In this document: positions 1-10,214 of the stretch, in pieces
Numbering within the stretch: the first letter of the stretch is position 1
Layout: every line of letters starts with the position of its first letter
Made by a program: the position numbers and the translations under genes
Notes under the pieces: generated by a model
Databases searched by the model: none
Told to the model about the DNA's origin: nothing
Seen by the model: only the letters and a program-made list of their open reading frames with translations
NCBI GenBank assembly: GCA_030686995.1
Contig: CM060709.1
Coordinates: 302,513,357 to 302,577,356 of the forward strand
Length of the DNA: 64,000 bases
Reading direction: 5' to 3'
Source: Artemisia argyi
Taxonomy: Eukaryota > Streptophyta > Magnoliopsida > Asterales > Asteraceae

Positions 1-940
1 TAGTGCAATGCCATGATTATCTCGGAAACATATCTCGTGATCATTTGATTTACTTTTTCATATCGCTCTTCTTTATCATTCTAAGTCGCGTCACGTCTTT
101 TAGGTTGTGCTTAGACGCTTCGCACTCGTCTGAAGATCCATTTTACTTCTGATCTCGTTGCTCTTAAGGTGAGTTCATAGCCTCGCCTTTACTTATTTAA
201 ATGTTTTATAACCTCGCGAGGGGGATACATGCTACTCTTACAAACTGAATACAAGTAGTTTTTGATATGCTCTACCAGATTACATGCTTATAGTGATTGA
301 ATGCTTCTTGCCAATTAAGTCCCCACCATGAAACCGTTAATTCTGTAGGGAAACGCTATTATTATGGATATGCATATTAGGCTTGGCCCGCCTTGACTGG
401 GTACGGTCACATAATCTTGAGAGTTTGGGGTAAACTGGCAATTTTTACCTCGGGGCACAAAATCATGGTTAAGGTTTCGGTTTCATAATTCTCAATACTA
501 TAATCTGATTACCCGACATGTATTTGTTATATGTCTATTGATAAATAGTGCTTGTATTCAACTTATTACTTATTAAACTCTATGAATTCACTCAACTTTA
601 TGTTGACTTTTTAGCATGTATTTTCTCAGGTATTATTTGCTAGCTGAACATTGGGAGCAATCGGAGTCGCGTGGATATCAAATATAGAGGGACGTTTTTT
701 CTTCACATTCGATTATTATTATATATTTTTTTAAATATGCAAATGGGTCATGTTTGAACTCTTGTAACTTAAAGTTTTGAATAAAAATTATTGGGACCTT
801 TGTACTCTGATTTATCAAATCGAATGTGAAATTTTATTAAACGTCTCTTTTGAGGTCGTTTTATGTAACTTGTGTGTATGAACTATGAAGTGACACCCAA
901 ATTGGTATTCCGCTGCGTTGTAAATTTTGGGGGTGTCACA
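1..940 (+). repeat. Gypsy-A 5' LTR, 3' part only
   Basis: This is the terminal 940 bp of the 5' LTR, matching 17568-18509 with about 20 scattered differences. It ends in the inverted terminus tgtcaca that pairs with the tgtgaca start of the 3' LTR at 15067. No coding sequence is seen. Confidence 0.88.
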
Positions 941-943
941 GAA

Positions 944-955
944 TGGCATCAGAGC
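944..955 (+). other. Gypsy-A primer-binding site (initiator-Met type)
   Basis: TGGCATCAGAGC begins three bases after the LTR end. It differs by one base from TGGTATCAGAGC, the usual complement of the plant initiator-Met tRNA 3' end, which is used by Tekay/Del gypsy and most copia elements. It fixes the plus orientation of Gypsy-A. Confidence 0.8.
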
Positions 956-1249
956 ATTAGTTATAGCGAATTAGGTCGTTTTCAAAACCTAAACTATAAC
1001 TGATTTTTGATTTTTTTTAAGTCTTTCACCATTGTTCGATATCCGCGTACGCTTGCTCCCAGGTAACTTATATGCTCTATGATGAGTGTCTAAATACTCG
1101 TCATTTTATATCAATCTGAGCTGCCAAAATATCCAAAAACACTCAAATATGCATCAAAATACTTAAAATATCTTAGAAGTGTGTTTTATATGTTTCAAAT
1201 GCAAAATAATCAAAAACAGATGAAAAACGAACAAAGTTTGCATAATTGG

Positions 1250-1720
1250 CAGTTTCAGTCCCTCAAGTTTTAAAAGTTGTCAAAACTAGTCCCTGGTTAT
1301 TCTAAAAACTTGAAAAAGTCACCAAAGGTCCTTTTTAATCATAAAGTTACATATTTAGTCCTTTGGTGCAAAGTTTCACAAAATTACAAGTTTAGTCCCT
1401 ATACTTTGGAAATTGACATAAATGGTCCCTGGGATGTAAAAACTTTGAGAAAATCAATTTTGGTCCTTATACTAATCTTCTATGGCAGGAATGGTCCTTG
1501 GTTGGAAAGTTTGGTGAATTTACATGTTTGGTCCCTGAAGTTTCAGATTTGGCAGAAAAGGTCCCTGGGAATTTGAAAAGTGAAAAAAATCAACAAAGGT
1601 CCTCACATTATTTATCCTTGGCAAGAATGGCCCCTTTGATAAAGTTTGGAATGACGTCAAACTCAGTCCTTCAAAAATTCAGATTTTACAAATTTGGTCC
1701 TTGGGCCTTAAATACCATAA
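1250..1720. repeat. Interspersed GTCCCT/GTCCTT motif array in Gypsy-A
   Basis: Motifs of the form (T/G)(A/G)GTCC(C/T)T recur about 14 times at spacings of roughly 25-40 bp, often followed by a short A/T-rich phrase such as gaagttt or atacttt. The open frames across it (1277-1576, 1498-1857) look like products of this biased composition: they resemble no protein and are not shared with related elements. I treat it as degenerate non-coding repeat. Confidence 0.6.
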
Positions 1721-3905
1721 AACCAAACGGATCCTTAGTATTATTAATACCAAATCCAAACCAAACAACACACCAAGCCCATCCCTTTTATTACCAGGCC
1801 CAAACACAAAAGCCCACTACCCCTTTTTATATTAAAACCTGGAGTTTGACCCGTTGACCCCGCCATATACCACTGCTACTGTTCATCTCCTTCACCCACA
1901 CCTGCATCACCAAAACCAGGTGGTTTTCCACCTTTCCACCTCACCCCAGCTGTCTAACTACTCTCCCCCACCACCTCCTTCCACCTACACACAATCCCAT
2001 CATGCAGTTAATGCATTCCCACCTCAATACCACCCCTTCCCATGGTTTTAAACTGCAACTCTCACAACTTGGCCTCTCACTTCACAAAATCCACCATACC
2101 TTGTCTCTTCCACGTATGCATCACTCCAAGAAGCTTTAATTAGCTTAAAACAGCTCATAGCCATGTGGAGGATTTTTGGCGCCAAAAGTGAATTTAAACG
2201 GTGGAGATCAATTTGACTAAATCAATGGTTCAAGTGAAGTGGGAAAGTCATGGAAGGCTGCTAGGACCTCAAATCATCATCTATATATCCATAGAGAAGC
2301 AGCAGAAGATATTGTTAGTGTAGCTTTAGTGTAATGAAAAACGGATGTAGTATAACTTCTCTTTCAGTTGTAATTTTAAGTTAAAACATATTGTACTCAG
2401 TTAAATTAGTGTAATGCAAACTATCTTTACCCTTTAATTCAAGTATTCCTTTGTGAATTCAATTTTGGCAATTTTAAGTGAATTTGACACATTTGCTTAA
2501 TTTTGTTAAATATTGTTAAAACCTGTTCTATTCAGTTCATTTAAGTTTAATTGTGAGTTTCTAAGAGTTTTTCAAAGCTTTGCAACCAGTTCTAGTTTAA
2601 TACTCAAAAATTTAAGAAAAATACCAAAAATAGCTCATAAATTAAAATCAGTGTTCAAGGAAAATTGCAGCAAGTGACATGGTGGAATCTGACTTTCTAT
2701 GGTTTTAGAAGCCTCAAGGGAGGTATAGGTAGTGTTCATGGTTCTTGGTTTCTCAGTCCTGTGCTTGGAAGCTTTGTAAGCCCTTTTCCATATTTTGCAT
2801 AAGTAACTGTAGAAGTGCTCATATCTATGCTATTATGATGTTTCTGTAATCATTTAGTGTACTTGTGTTAAGATATTGTTTAGTTTCATTTGATTGCTCA
2901 CTGAATATCTTAGATGTTCATATTTCTCATTTAACTGTCTTTGTAGCATCATAAGTAATTCATAGCTTTTTGTTGTTAATATTGGTGTTTGTATGCTCAA
3001 GTGAACTTATTATATCATATTATTAGCCTGTGCATCAGTTTCATGACCCAAAATCTTTATATCCTTTGAAAACCACAATATCAATGTTTTAAAGGGGTGT
3101 TTGGCTCATGGGAGTATACTGAGTTCCACTTTATTTCAGGGGTTAAAAATGGTTTGAACAAGTCACTTTAGGTTCTAATAGTTCATTTTAGTCATAAAAT
3201 ACACCACTCCTTCACCAAAAGTCAAAAATCACTTTTAATTCTAATTAGTGCATACATCAGATAAGTGATAAAGTGCATAGCCATATATATAGTAGCGTAA
3301 GTAGGTATAATAGCTTAATCTAGTTTCATTTCAGCTTAAAAACTTATTTTCAATCATTAGAGATCAATCAAAGTTCATTTTAGTCAACTCTTTATGTTAA
3401 CTCAAAAAGTCAAAATTTGCTCATTAGGAAAATTCCATTTTTTGCAAGATTTGTTTAGAATTTTTTGTTAGGATCTAGGACTTGTGCTTTTCAGGAATTT
3501 TAGCCCCCCACCTAAGCTTTGAAGTCCCATCTTTCTTATATTTTTGTGATTTTTTCTGTGGGCCCCACAACCCCCCAAACAGGGCTGCAGGCCCCTGCTG
3601 CACCAGTAAATCACCCCACTGCCACCACTTTGGTGGTACTTTCTGGCCACCTCAGTGGGCCCCACACCCTCCCCCTTGTCTCTTTAGACTCACAAGCTGG
3701 CCCTCTACACATTTCAAGCTTTTGTTGAAGCTTAAGCTCCCTGGGACCCACTTAGAATCACCCCTTAACTCTGTCCCATTTATGTGTTGAAAACAAGTTT
3801 TGAAGTGCTTATTTGAGTGCTTATTGCTTATTCAGTGGTACCCTTTAGTTGTTTTAGCTTCATTCCTGTCCAAGTAACTTAGTTGAACCAAGTTTCACCC
3901 CTGTG
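1721..3905. other. Gypsy-A internal DNA, non-coding, possibly captured sequence
   Basis: There is no convincing gene here. The first part (about 1780-2060) is C-rich and pyrimidine-biased. Positions 2270-2350 hold a TATA-like tatatatcc followed by purine-rich sequence resembling a promoter or leader. Positions 3480-3790 are locally C-rich with many CCCCAC runs. Short frames such as 3482-3790 are low complexity and unmatched on either strand. The right-hand continuation after the nested element starts at 11626. Confidence 0.5.
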
Positions 3906-4870
3906 GACCCTGATGCGTGGGAATCGCACCTTGCTTTACCTCTCGAGGGATCTCGCGAGGCTTACAACCCCCACCAGGCAGTGTACCTGATCGTTGTAGT
4001 ATAGTATAGTGACAAGTACCGGGGGATTGATCGTTCAGCTTAGGAATAGTGTCGCTAGGATTAGAAAGCCTAATTAATAGTTCTAGAGATGGAAGATGAT
4101 TATTTTTGTATTTTTATATTTTTATGAAAGCAAGTAAAATCTCGGGTTTTGAAAGAGTGGGCGGAATTAGTTGCTATTCAACTAACCCAAAAACTACTTT
4201 ATAACTAATTAACTAATGAAAATGAAATTAAACTAATATTATACTAAGGTTGTGAGCAGTGGTTGGAGAAATTGTGTTTACTTAGACTTCATTACTCCCT
4301 AGATATCTTTTACATGTTAATTACTTGTTACACTTGTATGAATGACGGGTTGTATTCCTTAATACCATTCGTGGAGTGGCATACATAACTCCCCAACTCT
4401 ATGAGCTCTTATCTCCTCCTACACCATGACCCAACACAACTATAGGGATTGTAAACAGTGGCTCATGCATTAAATACAACCAATAACGACCTAGTACGCC
4501 TCGGTTCATGTTTCTTAAGACGTTCAAGCATGTTACCATTTGGAGATCTGCCAGTTTTCTTAAGCCTAACATATAATATCATTCATTCAAAACAAGAATA
4601 GACAAGTAATCAACACATAATCAACATCTAGGTTTCATTAGATCTAAGCAAACACAAAGGAAATTTAGCCTAGCATAGTAGAATTAAGATAAGAACAAAA
4701 GATAGACAACCAACACATAGACATATTGATTGAATTAAGAGTATACTTATCTCAATTACAATGCAAGGTCTCAAGGGTTTGGAACCCTTGAAAAACCTGT
4801 AAAAGAGGCACCAAAATCGTCTTTAGGGTTTCACCAAAACTTCTCTTTTTTTAATGAAAAAACTAGAAAA

Positions 4871-4880
4871 CTATATATAG
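4871..4880 (-). promoter_or_regulatory. TATA box of TR-GAG1 LTR
   Basis: CTATATATAG is palindromic and lies immediately downstream, in element sense, of the motif cluster at 4892-5113. The same box is at the equivalent place in the other LTR (11175-11184) and in both TR-GAG2 LTRs (27487-27496, 33816-33825). Promoter function is inferred. Confidence 0.65.
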
Positions 4881-4891
4881 GAAAATTGTCC

Positions 4892-5113
4892 TGACGGCGT
4901 CAAGAGTAAAATCTGACGCCGTCAACTCGCCGCCATATACTTCCTCGGACGCCCTAGATCGAATCGTGACGGCCTATGTGACGCCGTCACCACCCTCGGT
5001 AAATTAATCTTGGTCATTTTGACGCCGTCATCTCTTAATCTGACGCCTTCACAACCTTCGGTAAAATATTCATCCTTTCTGACGCCGTCAAGAGTAAATC
5101 CTTGACGCCGTCA
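4892..5113. promoter_or_regulatory. TGACGCCGTCA palindrome cluster in LTR U3 (copy 1)
   Basis: Five exact TGACGCCGTCA sites and three near-matches (for example TGACGGCGTCA, TGACGCCTTCA) lie within 222 bp, several joined by a similar AAGAGTAAATC-like spacer. TGACG is the core half-site recognised by plant TGA/as-1 type bZIP factors, and each motif is two such half-sites in inverted orientation. Position directly upstream of the TATA box suggests a promoter array. Binding is inferred, not shown. Confidence 0.6.
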
Positions 5114-5316
5114 CCTTGTAATTCCAGCTTGGATTTGGTACTTTGTTGTTTTCTTCACTTTATGCTCCAAAAACGTCCAAAATAGCCTCTTTTCCAGAAT
5201 TCACTCTCCAAACACCTAAAATCACAAAAGGAACGATTTAGGGCAATATTTGATCAAATAAATTCGGATTCGGGCTTAAATGACCCCCTAAAAACGGATC
5301 ATTTTTCGCCTCATCA

Positions 5317-7805
5317 TATACCCTTACACTTGAGATTTGCTTGTCCTCAAGCAAATGAGCTTTTATTCTACTCAAAAGACAAGTTAGGGGTCATTTAACA
5401 CTAATATAAAAGTAATTACAACAAATAATCGTTCCACTAAAGACCAATAGACAAGCACGGAGGTCATACACAAGCACCTCACAAATAGTGTTTAGATACT
5501 CACATCTCTCGGGTGTAATAAAGTAATATAACATTATGGAAATGGAAGATATCTCTCACTACCTGTCATAGCAAAATAGATTACCATAGGCTTGGGAAAG
5601 GATCAAACCTCCACCACATGGCGTAAGCACCTAGGATAAACTATCAAAGAGGTCTTTTAAAGGGTTATAACGTTAGGTGTAGGGATATGAATTACACGGT
5701 TTTGTTGGATAAAGGGGATTTTACTGGTGGCGAGTTAACAATCTTAGTTAATTACATGTACAAGATGGCGTTGCTAAGCCAAGACTAGACTCGACTTAAG
5801 CTAATAAATGAAAAATAACTAAAACATAAAATGAACATAGAATAAAAACGGGATGGTAGTCCGTATGTTTTTTCTCTCTTTCTTTTCTATTTTTTTTTTT
5901 TTCTTTTTCTTGATTTTTTCGATTTTTTTTTTTTTTTTTTTTTTTTTTTTCATACACTCTTACCCTACCATCCAAAATAATACATCATAGGGGTTTGAGC
6001 ATTCCCCTTACACTTGAATCTTTACATACTTTACATTAAACTATTCTAATGACTCGAATTAAGAAAATCAAAACACTTGGAGCACTTTTAAGATTAACGT
6101 ACATATGGGGGTAATAAGTGTTGTTCTTCCCCATTACTCCATAAAATAAGTACTTACCCATGAGTCCCAATCGTCCCAAAACAATATGTACAAGGATATG
6201 ACTCGACTTAGCAACCATGTAATCAATTAGAAAGTTAACTTAGGGTTTAACAAATAACAATAATGCACTAAAAATGAGCGCATACACGGAAGGCTAAGGC
6301 GATTTGGGTGTACATTTAAGTGGGGTGTAACAAATTCTTCCTTTAAGTAAGATGCTTAAAGTTAGAAACGAAAAGATAGGCTCGGAGGGGTGTACTAGGG
6401 GTATCGTGTACTAAAAATGAGTACAACGCTAAGGGTGTGGGAAAAATTAGTTGACTTAACTAGCCAAGTAATATGACTTAAATGGTCAAGTAATCGTAAT
6501 ACGGGTTTAACACAAGGGTGATCCTAATGCCTCTTATCATGTAGTAAATCCTACTACACGAATGTAGTCTCACTAGCGGTCTCGGGATGCATCACTAACG
6601 CGAGTTCTAGAATCTAAATGCTACCGGTACACTCATAAGCACCAATAATAAATGCTTTTCCTATCAAAACTAAAGGCGAACCTCACATTTTTGGGTGGAA
6701 AATTTTTCTGAATATACGGTTATGTGCTAGTCATACAACCTCCTATCCATGAGACGCTTGCTATGGCTAAAGTTTCACTCCTAAATGTTGTAAAAAATTT
6801 TAAATTTGGCGCTAAAATTACACTAACAAGTATTTCTCATAGTTTTATTACTCATCTACTATCAAACAAAACAAACTCAAGCGAAAGTGCATATGTAAGG
6901 TATCATCTTTTTACCCTCCCCTTACACTTAAGATGAACATTGTCCCCAATGTTCAAGTAAAGAATGTAAAAGTTAAAAGTAAAGAGAATGAATTCAAATA
7001 CTCCCCTGATTCGCTCGGTATGGATTTTAGGTTGGCCAGGTTAAATCTTCCTCCAAGAAAACGAACAATCAAAGCTTCCCTTCCAGAATATAAATCATCT
7101 TCTTGTCTCAAATAACCTGTAAATCCTGACAAAAGTAGACAAGGCAACCTCGCGTAAAATCGGCGGCATCCTATATAAGTTACTAAATCCTAGAAAACAA
7201 AGTAAGATATAATGCTTGTGGAATGAAGTTTGCAGATTTCCTGGAGATTATAAAACTTAATAATTCACAAAAACTTATAAGACTCCGTTAGAAAAACAAA
7301 ATCGGTAAAATTTCCAGATTTTTGACTCCTGACGCCGTCAAGAGCAATTGCCTGACGCCGTCAGAATGAACCTGTAGAAATCTTTATGTTAAGTTTCCGG
7401 AAAATTTCTGGAAAAACTTTGTCCTACTTCCTGGAAAATCCTGCAAAACTACATTATGACTCAATACAAGCATTTGACTCTGACAATACGAATACACATG
7501 TTCATTAAATACTATGGAGAATCATGATCGGTTTGTTTCTTAAAAAAAAAACATATTTGGGGTTTCCCCTTACACTTATCTTTTGCAAAAATACCTTTAG
7601 GTTGAAGTTAAGACTAGGCTAAACAACATAATAAAGTATTTCACATTTTAATTGAGAAACATGATCAACCAACAATAAAAATAAAGCATGCATACGGAAG
7701 CAAATAACAATCAAACAATTAAAATCACACAAAACATGGGTTGCCTCCCAAGAAGCGCTTTTCTTTATTTACGAGTCTTGTAGCTAGACTCAAAGTTGTG
7801 GGTTA
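5317..7805 (-). other. TR-GAG1 non-coding tail between gag and 3' LTR
   Basis: About 2.5 kb without a credible gene. It begins at the polypurine tract and contains long T runs near 5888-5950, which read as A-rich on the element strand. Two more TGACGCCGTCA sites lie near 7330-7365. Next to gag (about 7737-7790) is a block containing GGGTTGCCTCCCAAGAAGCG that recurs in TR-GAG2. The whole tail resembles 27930-30390. The short frames in it (6036-6218, 6724-7147) are not conserved as proteins. Confidence 0.7.
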
Positions 7806-10043
7806 CTACGTGATTTCATCATTGGTTCCATTCTCTAGGTCATCTTCTAAACCAGTTTTGTATTCTGGACCTAGTTGTAAGCACTCTTTGTAGAAACCAA
7901 GCATCCTATTTCTAACATACTCTACTCCTCTACGTCTATCCTCCTCATTCCTATAATAAGCCGCTTGCTTACGTTCCTTTTCGAAATTAGAGAGAAGGCG
8001 GTATTGCTCAATCTTGTAGGGCATTTGATAAGCAACCTCATCATTCTCTTCCTTGAATCTAACTATCCCTAACGTCGGATCATAACTCATCCTAGTGGCC
8101 TCAACAAATGGCTTCCCGAATACTACTTGACTTAGGCAAGCATCTATCACCGGACGAATGTCTTCAACTATCATAAAATCAATCTCATAGGTGAGATTCC
8201 CTATAATGACATGCAATCCCTTCACTCTTCCCGCAAAATTACTTATCCAACTTTTACCGGGCATTATCCTAAAATCGAGTTGCTTCTTCATCACCCAATT
8301 GTAATAAGTCCTAGACATGATGTTCACGGGGGATCTAAGGTCTATGTAAGCTTTCCATACATGCATGTGCCCGATATTGCATGGGATGTTAATGTTAGAG
8401 GGGTCTCCCATTTTGATCAGGGGATCGCCAAAGATATATGTTGTTTCGGGACTATCGAATAAATACTTATGGTATTCCCGTTCTTCCTTGGTTGGCAACT
8501 TATCAAAATATTCCTTTATAGGTTCTACCTCCTCTAATTCCTCATCCTTATTAACCTCAACTTCCCTACTCTCATCCTCACTATTGGCTTCTACTCTAAC
8601 TTCATCTTTGTCACTCTCCTCTATTTCCCTATCTATCGGCTTAATAGTGACAACATTGACAAAGTGGACATGTTTGGATGATGAGGGGTCCTTAGCTTGG
8701 ATTCCACTATTGGTGTCCCTAGTGTCCTTCCTAGGTGTGGCTAATGTTTGGTTGTTGAGGGCTTTCAACAAGTTGTCGATTTTGTTGGTCATCTCCGTTT
8801 GTTGTTGGTTGAATTCGGTTTCAAACCTAGCTATGCGAGCTTCTTGAGATGCCATAAATTTCGACATCAATCCTTCAAGATTGTTGGTACTACCATAGTT
8901 GTTAGAAGGATTGTTGTTGAAGGTACGGTTGGATGGTGGACCGTTTGATTGGTAACGATTAGGTGGGTTGGATGAATTTGGTTGATTTTGTTTCCACCTA
9001 AGGTTTGGGTGATTTTTCCATGAGGGGTTATATGAATCACCGTATGTGTTTGGCTCGGGCTTGAAAGTGTACCACTTATCTCCCGCTTCGTCGGTACGCG
9101 TGGATGCGTAGTCCGCAAAAGCTGTTCCGGGGAGTTCCACACAATCACGAGTGTCATGGGGACCACTACATAATTCGCATGAAGAAGTGATTTTGTTCAC
9201 TTGGCTTGAATGCTTTGGAGCTTCGTAAGATTTCATGAGAAACTTGACTTGGTCCTCAAGTTCCATGATCCTACGGTCGGGAGTGCTTGAATTATTCGAA
9301 GGCAAAGATATTGCCTTGACCGTTTTGTTCAAATCACGGGGATCATTCCAACTTTCGTTGTCATAGAGAGCAAGATCTTCTATGAGTTCCCATGATTGTT
9401 CCGCACTAAGATCACGTAGCTTACCACCGGCCGATTGGTCAATGGTTCGCCTCGTGGGGATATCGATATGGTCATAAAAAATTTGGACTTGGAGCCACAA
9501 ATCTATGCCATGATGAGGGACTTTTTGGAGTAAGTCCTTGAAACGAGTCCATGCTTCATAAAGAGATTCATTTTGACGTTGTTGGAACATCAAGATGTCA
9601 TTCCTAAGTTTAGTAGTTCTCCCCGGTGGGAAAAATTGAGCAAGGAAACGAGTGGTGAGATCATCCCATGTGGTGATGGATCCCGCGGGTAAACGCTCAA
9701 GCCATTGACTAGCTTGATCCCGTAGAGAGAATTGGAATAGGCGTAAACGGGTAGTCTCTCTAGTTTCAACACCTAGGTCTATGGAATCTACGATTTTGAG
9801 GAAGTCCTTAAGGTGTTGGTTTGGATCTTCGGAACGAAGTCCATGGAATGCACATCCGCTTTGCACCAACCGGATGGTGTCGGATCGCAAGGGGGTCACA
9901 TTGGCTCCGGTGAGCTCAATGGTGTTTCGGTAGCCTTGGTGGCTAGGTCGGGAATACTCTCCTAAGGTTCGGGGCCTAAGGGGTTCTAATGGTGGGTTTT
10001 GTTGTGGTGGGATGATGGGTTCAAAGATGTTACCACCTTCCAT
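7806..10043 (-). CDS. Gag polyprotein of TR-GAG1 with degenerate aspartic-protease-like domain
   Basis: A single uninterrupted 745-residue frame. Residues about 80-190 match the retrotransposon gag fold: LFQFSLRDQASQWLERLP, then DDLTTRFLAQFFPP and VPHHGIDLWLQVQIFYDH. A CX2CX3HX4C zinc knuckle (CELCSGPHDTRDC) follows near residue 290, then a Q/N-rich linker and an acidic, E/D-rich segment near 480-520. The C-terminal part has a retropepsin-like YIDLRSPVNIM, where the usual D-(S/T)-G core reads D-L-R-S, so the protease is probably inactive. Gag would assemble the particle and bind element RNA. The start codon follows the leader and matches the start of the TR-GAG2 gag. The frame ends without any pol, so reverse transcription and integration would have to be supplied by an autonomous Athila partner. 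Confidence 0.88.
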   Translation of the reverse strand: MEGGNIFEPIIPPQQNPPLEPLRPRTLGEYSRPSHQGYRNTIELTGANVTPLRSDTIRLVQSGCAFHGLRSEDPNQHLKDFLKIVDSIDLGVETRETTRLRLFQFSLRDQASQWLERLPAGSITTWDDLTTRFLAQFFPPGRTTKLRNDILMFQQRQNESLYEAWTRFKDLLQKVPHHGIDLWLQVQIFYDHIDIPTRRTIDQSAGGKLRDLSAEQSWELIEDLALYDNESWNDPRDLNKTVKAISLPSNNSSTPDRRIMELEDQVKFLMKSYEAPKHSSQVNKITSSCELCSGPHDTRDCVELPGTAFADYASTRTDEAGDKWYTFKPEPNTYGDSYNPSWKNHPNLRWKQNQPNSSNPPNRYQSNGPPSNRTFNNNPSNNYGSTNNLEGLMSKFMASQEARIARFETEFNQQQTEMTNKIDNLLKALNNQTLATPRKDTRDTNSGIQAKDPSSSKHVHFVNVVTIKPIDREIEESDKDEVRVEANSEDESREVEVNKDEELEEVEPIKEYFDKLPTKEEREYHKYLFDSPETTYIFGDPLIKMGDPSNINIPCNIGHMHVWKAYIDLRSPVNIMSRTYYNWVMKKQLDFRIMPGKSWISNFAGRVKGLHVIIGNLTYEIDFMIVEDIRPVIDACLSQVVFGKPFVEATRMSYDPTLGIVRFKEENDEVAYQMPYKIEQYRLLSNFEKERKQAAYYRNEEDRRRGVEYVRNRMLGFYKECLQLGPEYKTGLEDDLENGTNDEIT

Positions 10044-10190
10044 GATGTCGGATGGTAAAGAGTTACGAACAAAAGCACGAAGAAATAAGATAGACTAAAG
10101 AAGACCTAAAAATAAAAATAAAATCTTACTAGAAAGGAATCTAGCAAGTAGACCTAATAAAAAGAAATCCTAACCTAGACAATAACTATT

Positions 10191-10208
10191 CCCCGGGCTG
10201 CGGCGCCA
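10191..10208 (-). other. TR-GAG1 primer-binding site, tRNA-Asp type
   Basis: On the minus strand this reads TGGCGCCGCAGCCCGGGG, six bases inside the LTR end. It closely resembles the complement of the plant tRNA-Asp 3' end that primes Athila-family elements. Confidence 0.75.
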
Positions 10209-10214
10209 AAAACT

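Larger units (their letters stand above)
3911..5316 (-). repeat. TR-GAG1 3' LTR (element sense)
   Basis: A 1406-bp LTR with termini TGATG...CATCA when read on the minus strand. It carries the palindromic motif cluster (4892-5113) and a TATA box (4871-4880). It is almost identical to 10215-11620. Confidence 0.92.

Noticed and set aside
1277..2051. Three overlapping plus-strand frames as possible genes
   Set aside because: Composition reflects the GTCCCT array and a C-rich tract; the frames overlap, lack domains and have no relative elsewhere in the window.
3482..3790. Frame rich in Pro/His/Cys as a zinc-binding protein
   Set aside because: Low-complexity C-rich DNA is open in several frames on both strands, and the cysteines show no regular motif.
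4892..5113. Evenly repeated short motifs suggesting a CRISPR-like array
   Set aside because: Spacing is irregular, the repeats are only 11 bp and palindromic, they sit inside a plant LTR next to a TATA box, and no associated genes exist.
8211..8948. Plus-strand frames opposite the TR-GAG1 gag (serine-rich)
   Set aside because: They are antisense shadows of the acidic and Asn-rich parts of gag; the minus strand has the recognisable domains.
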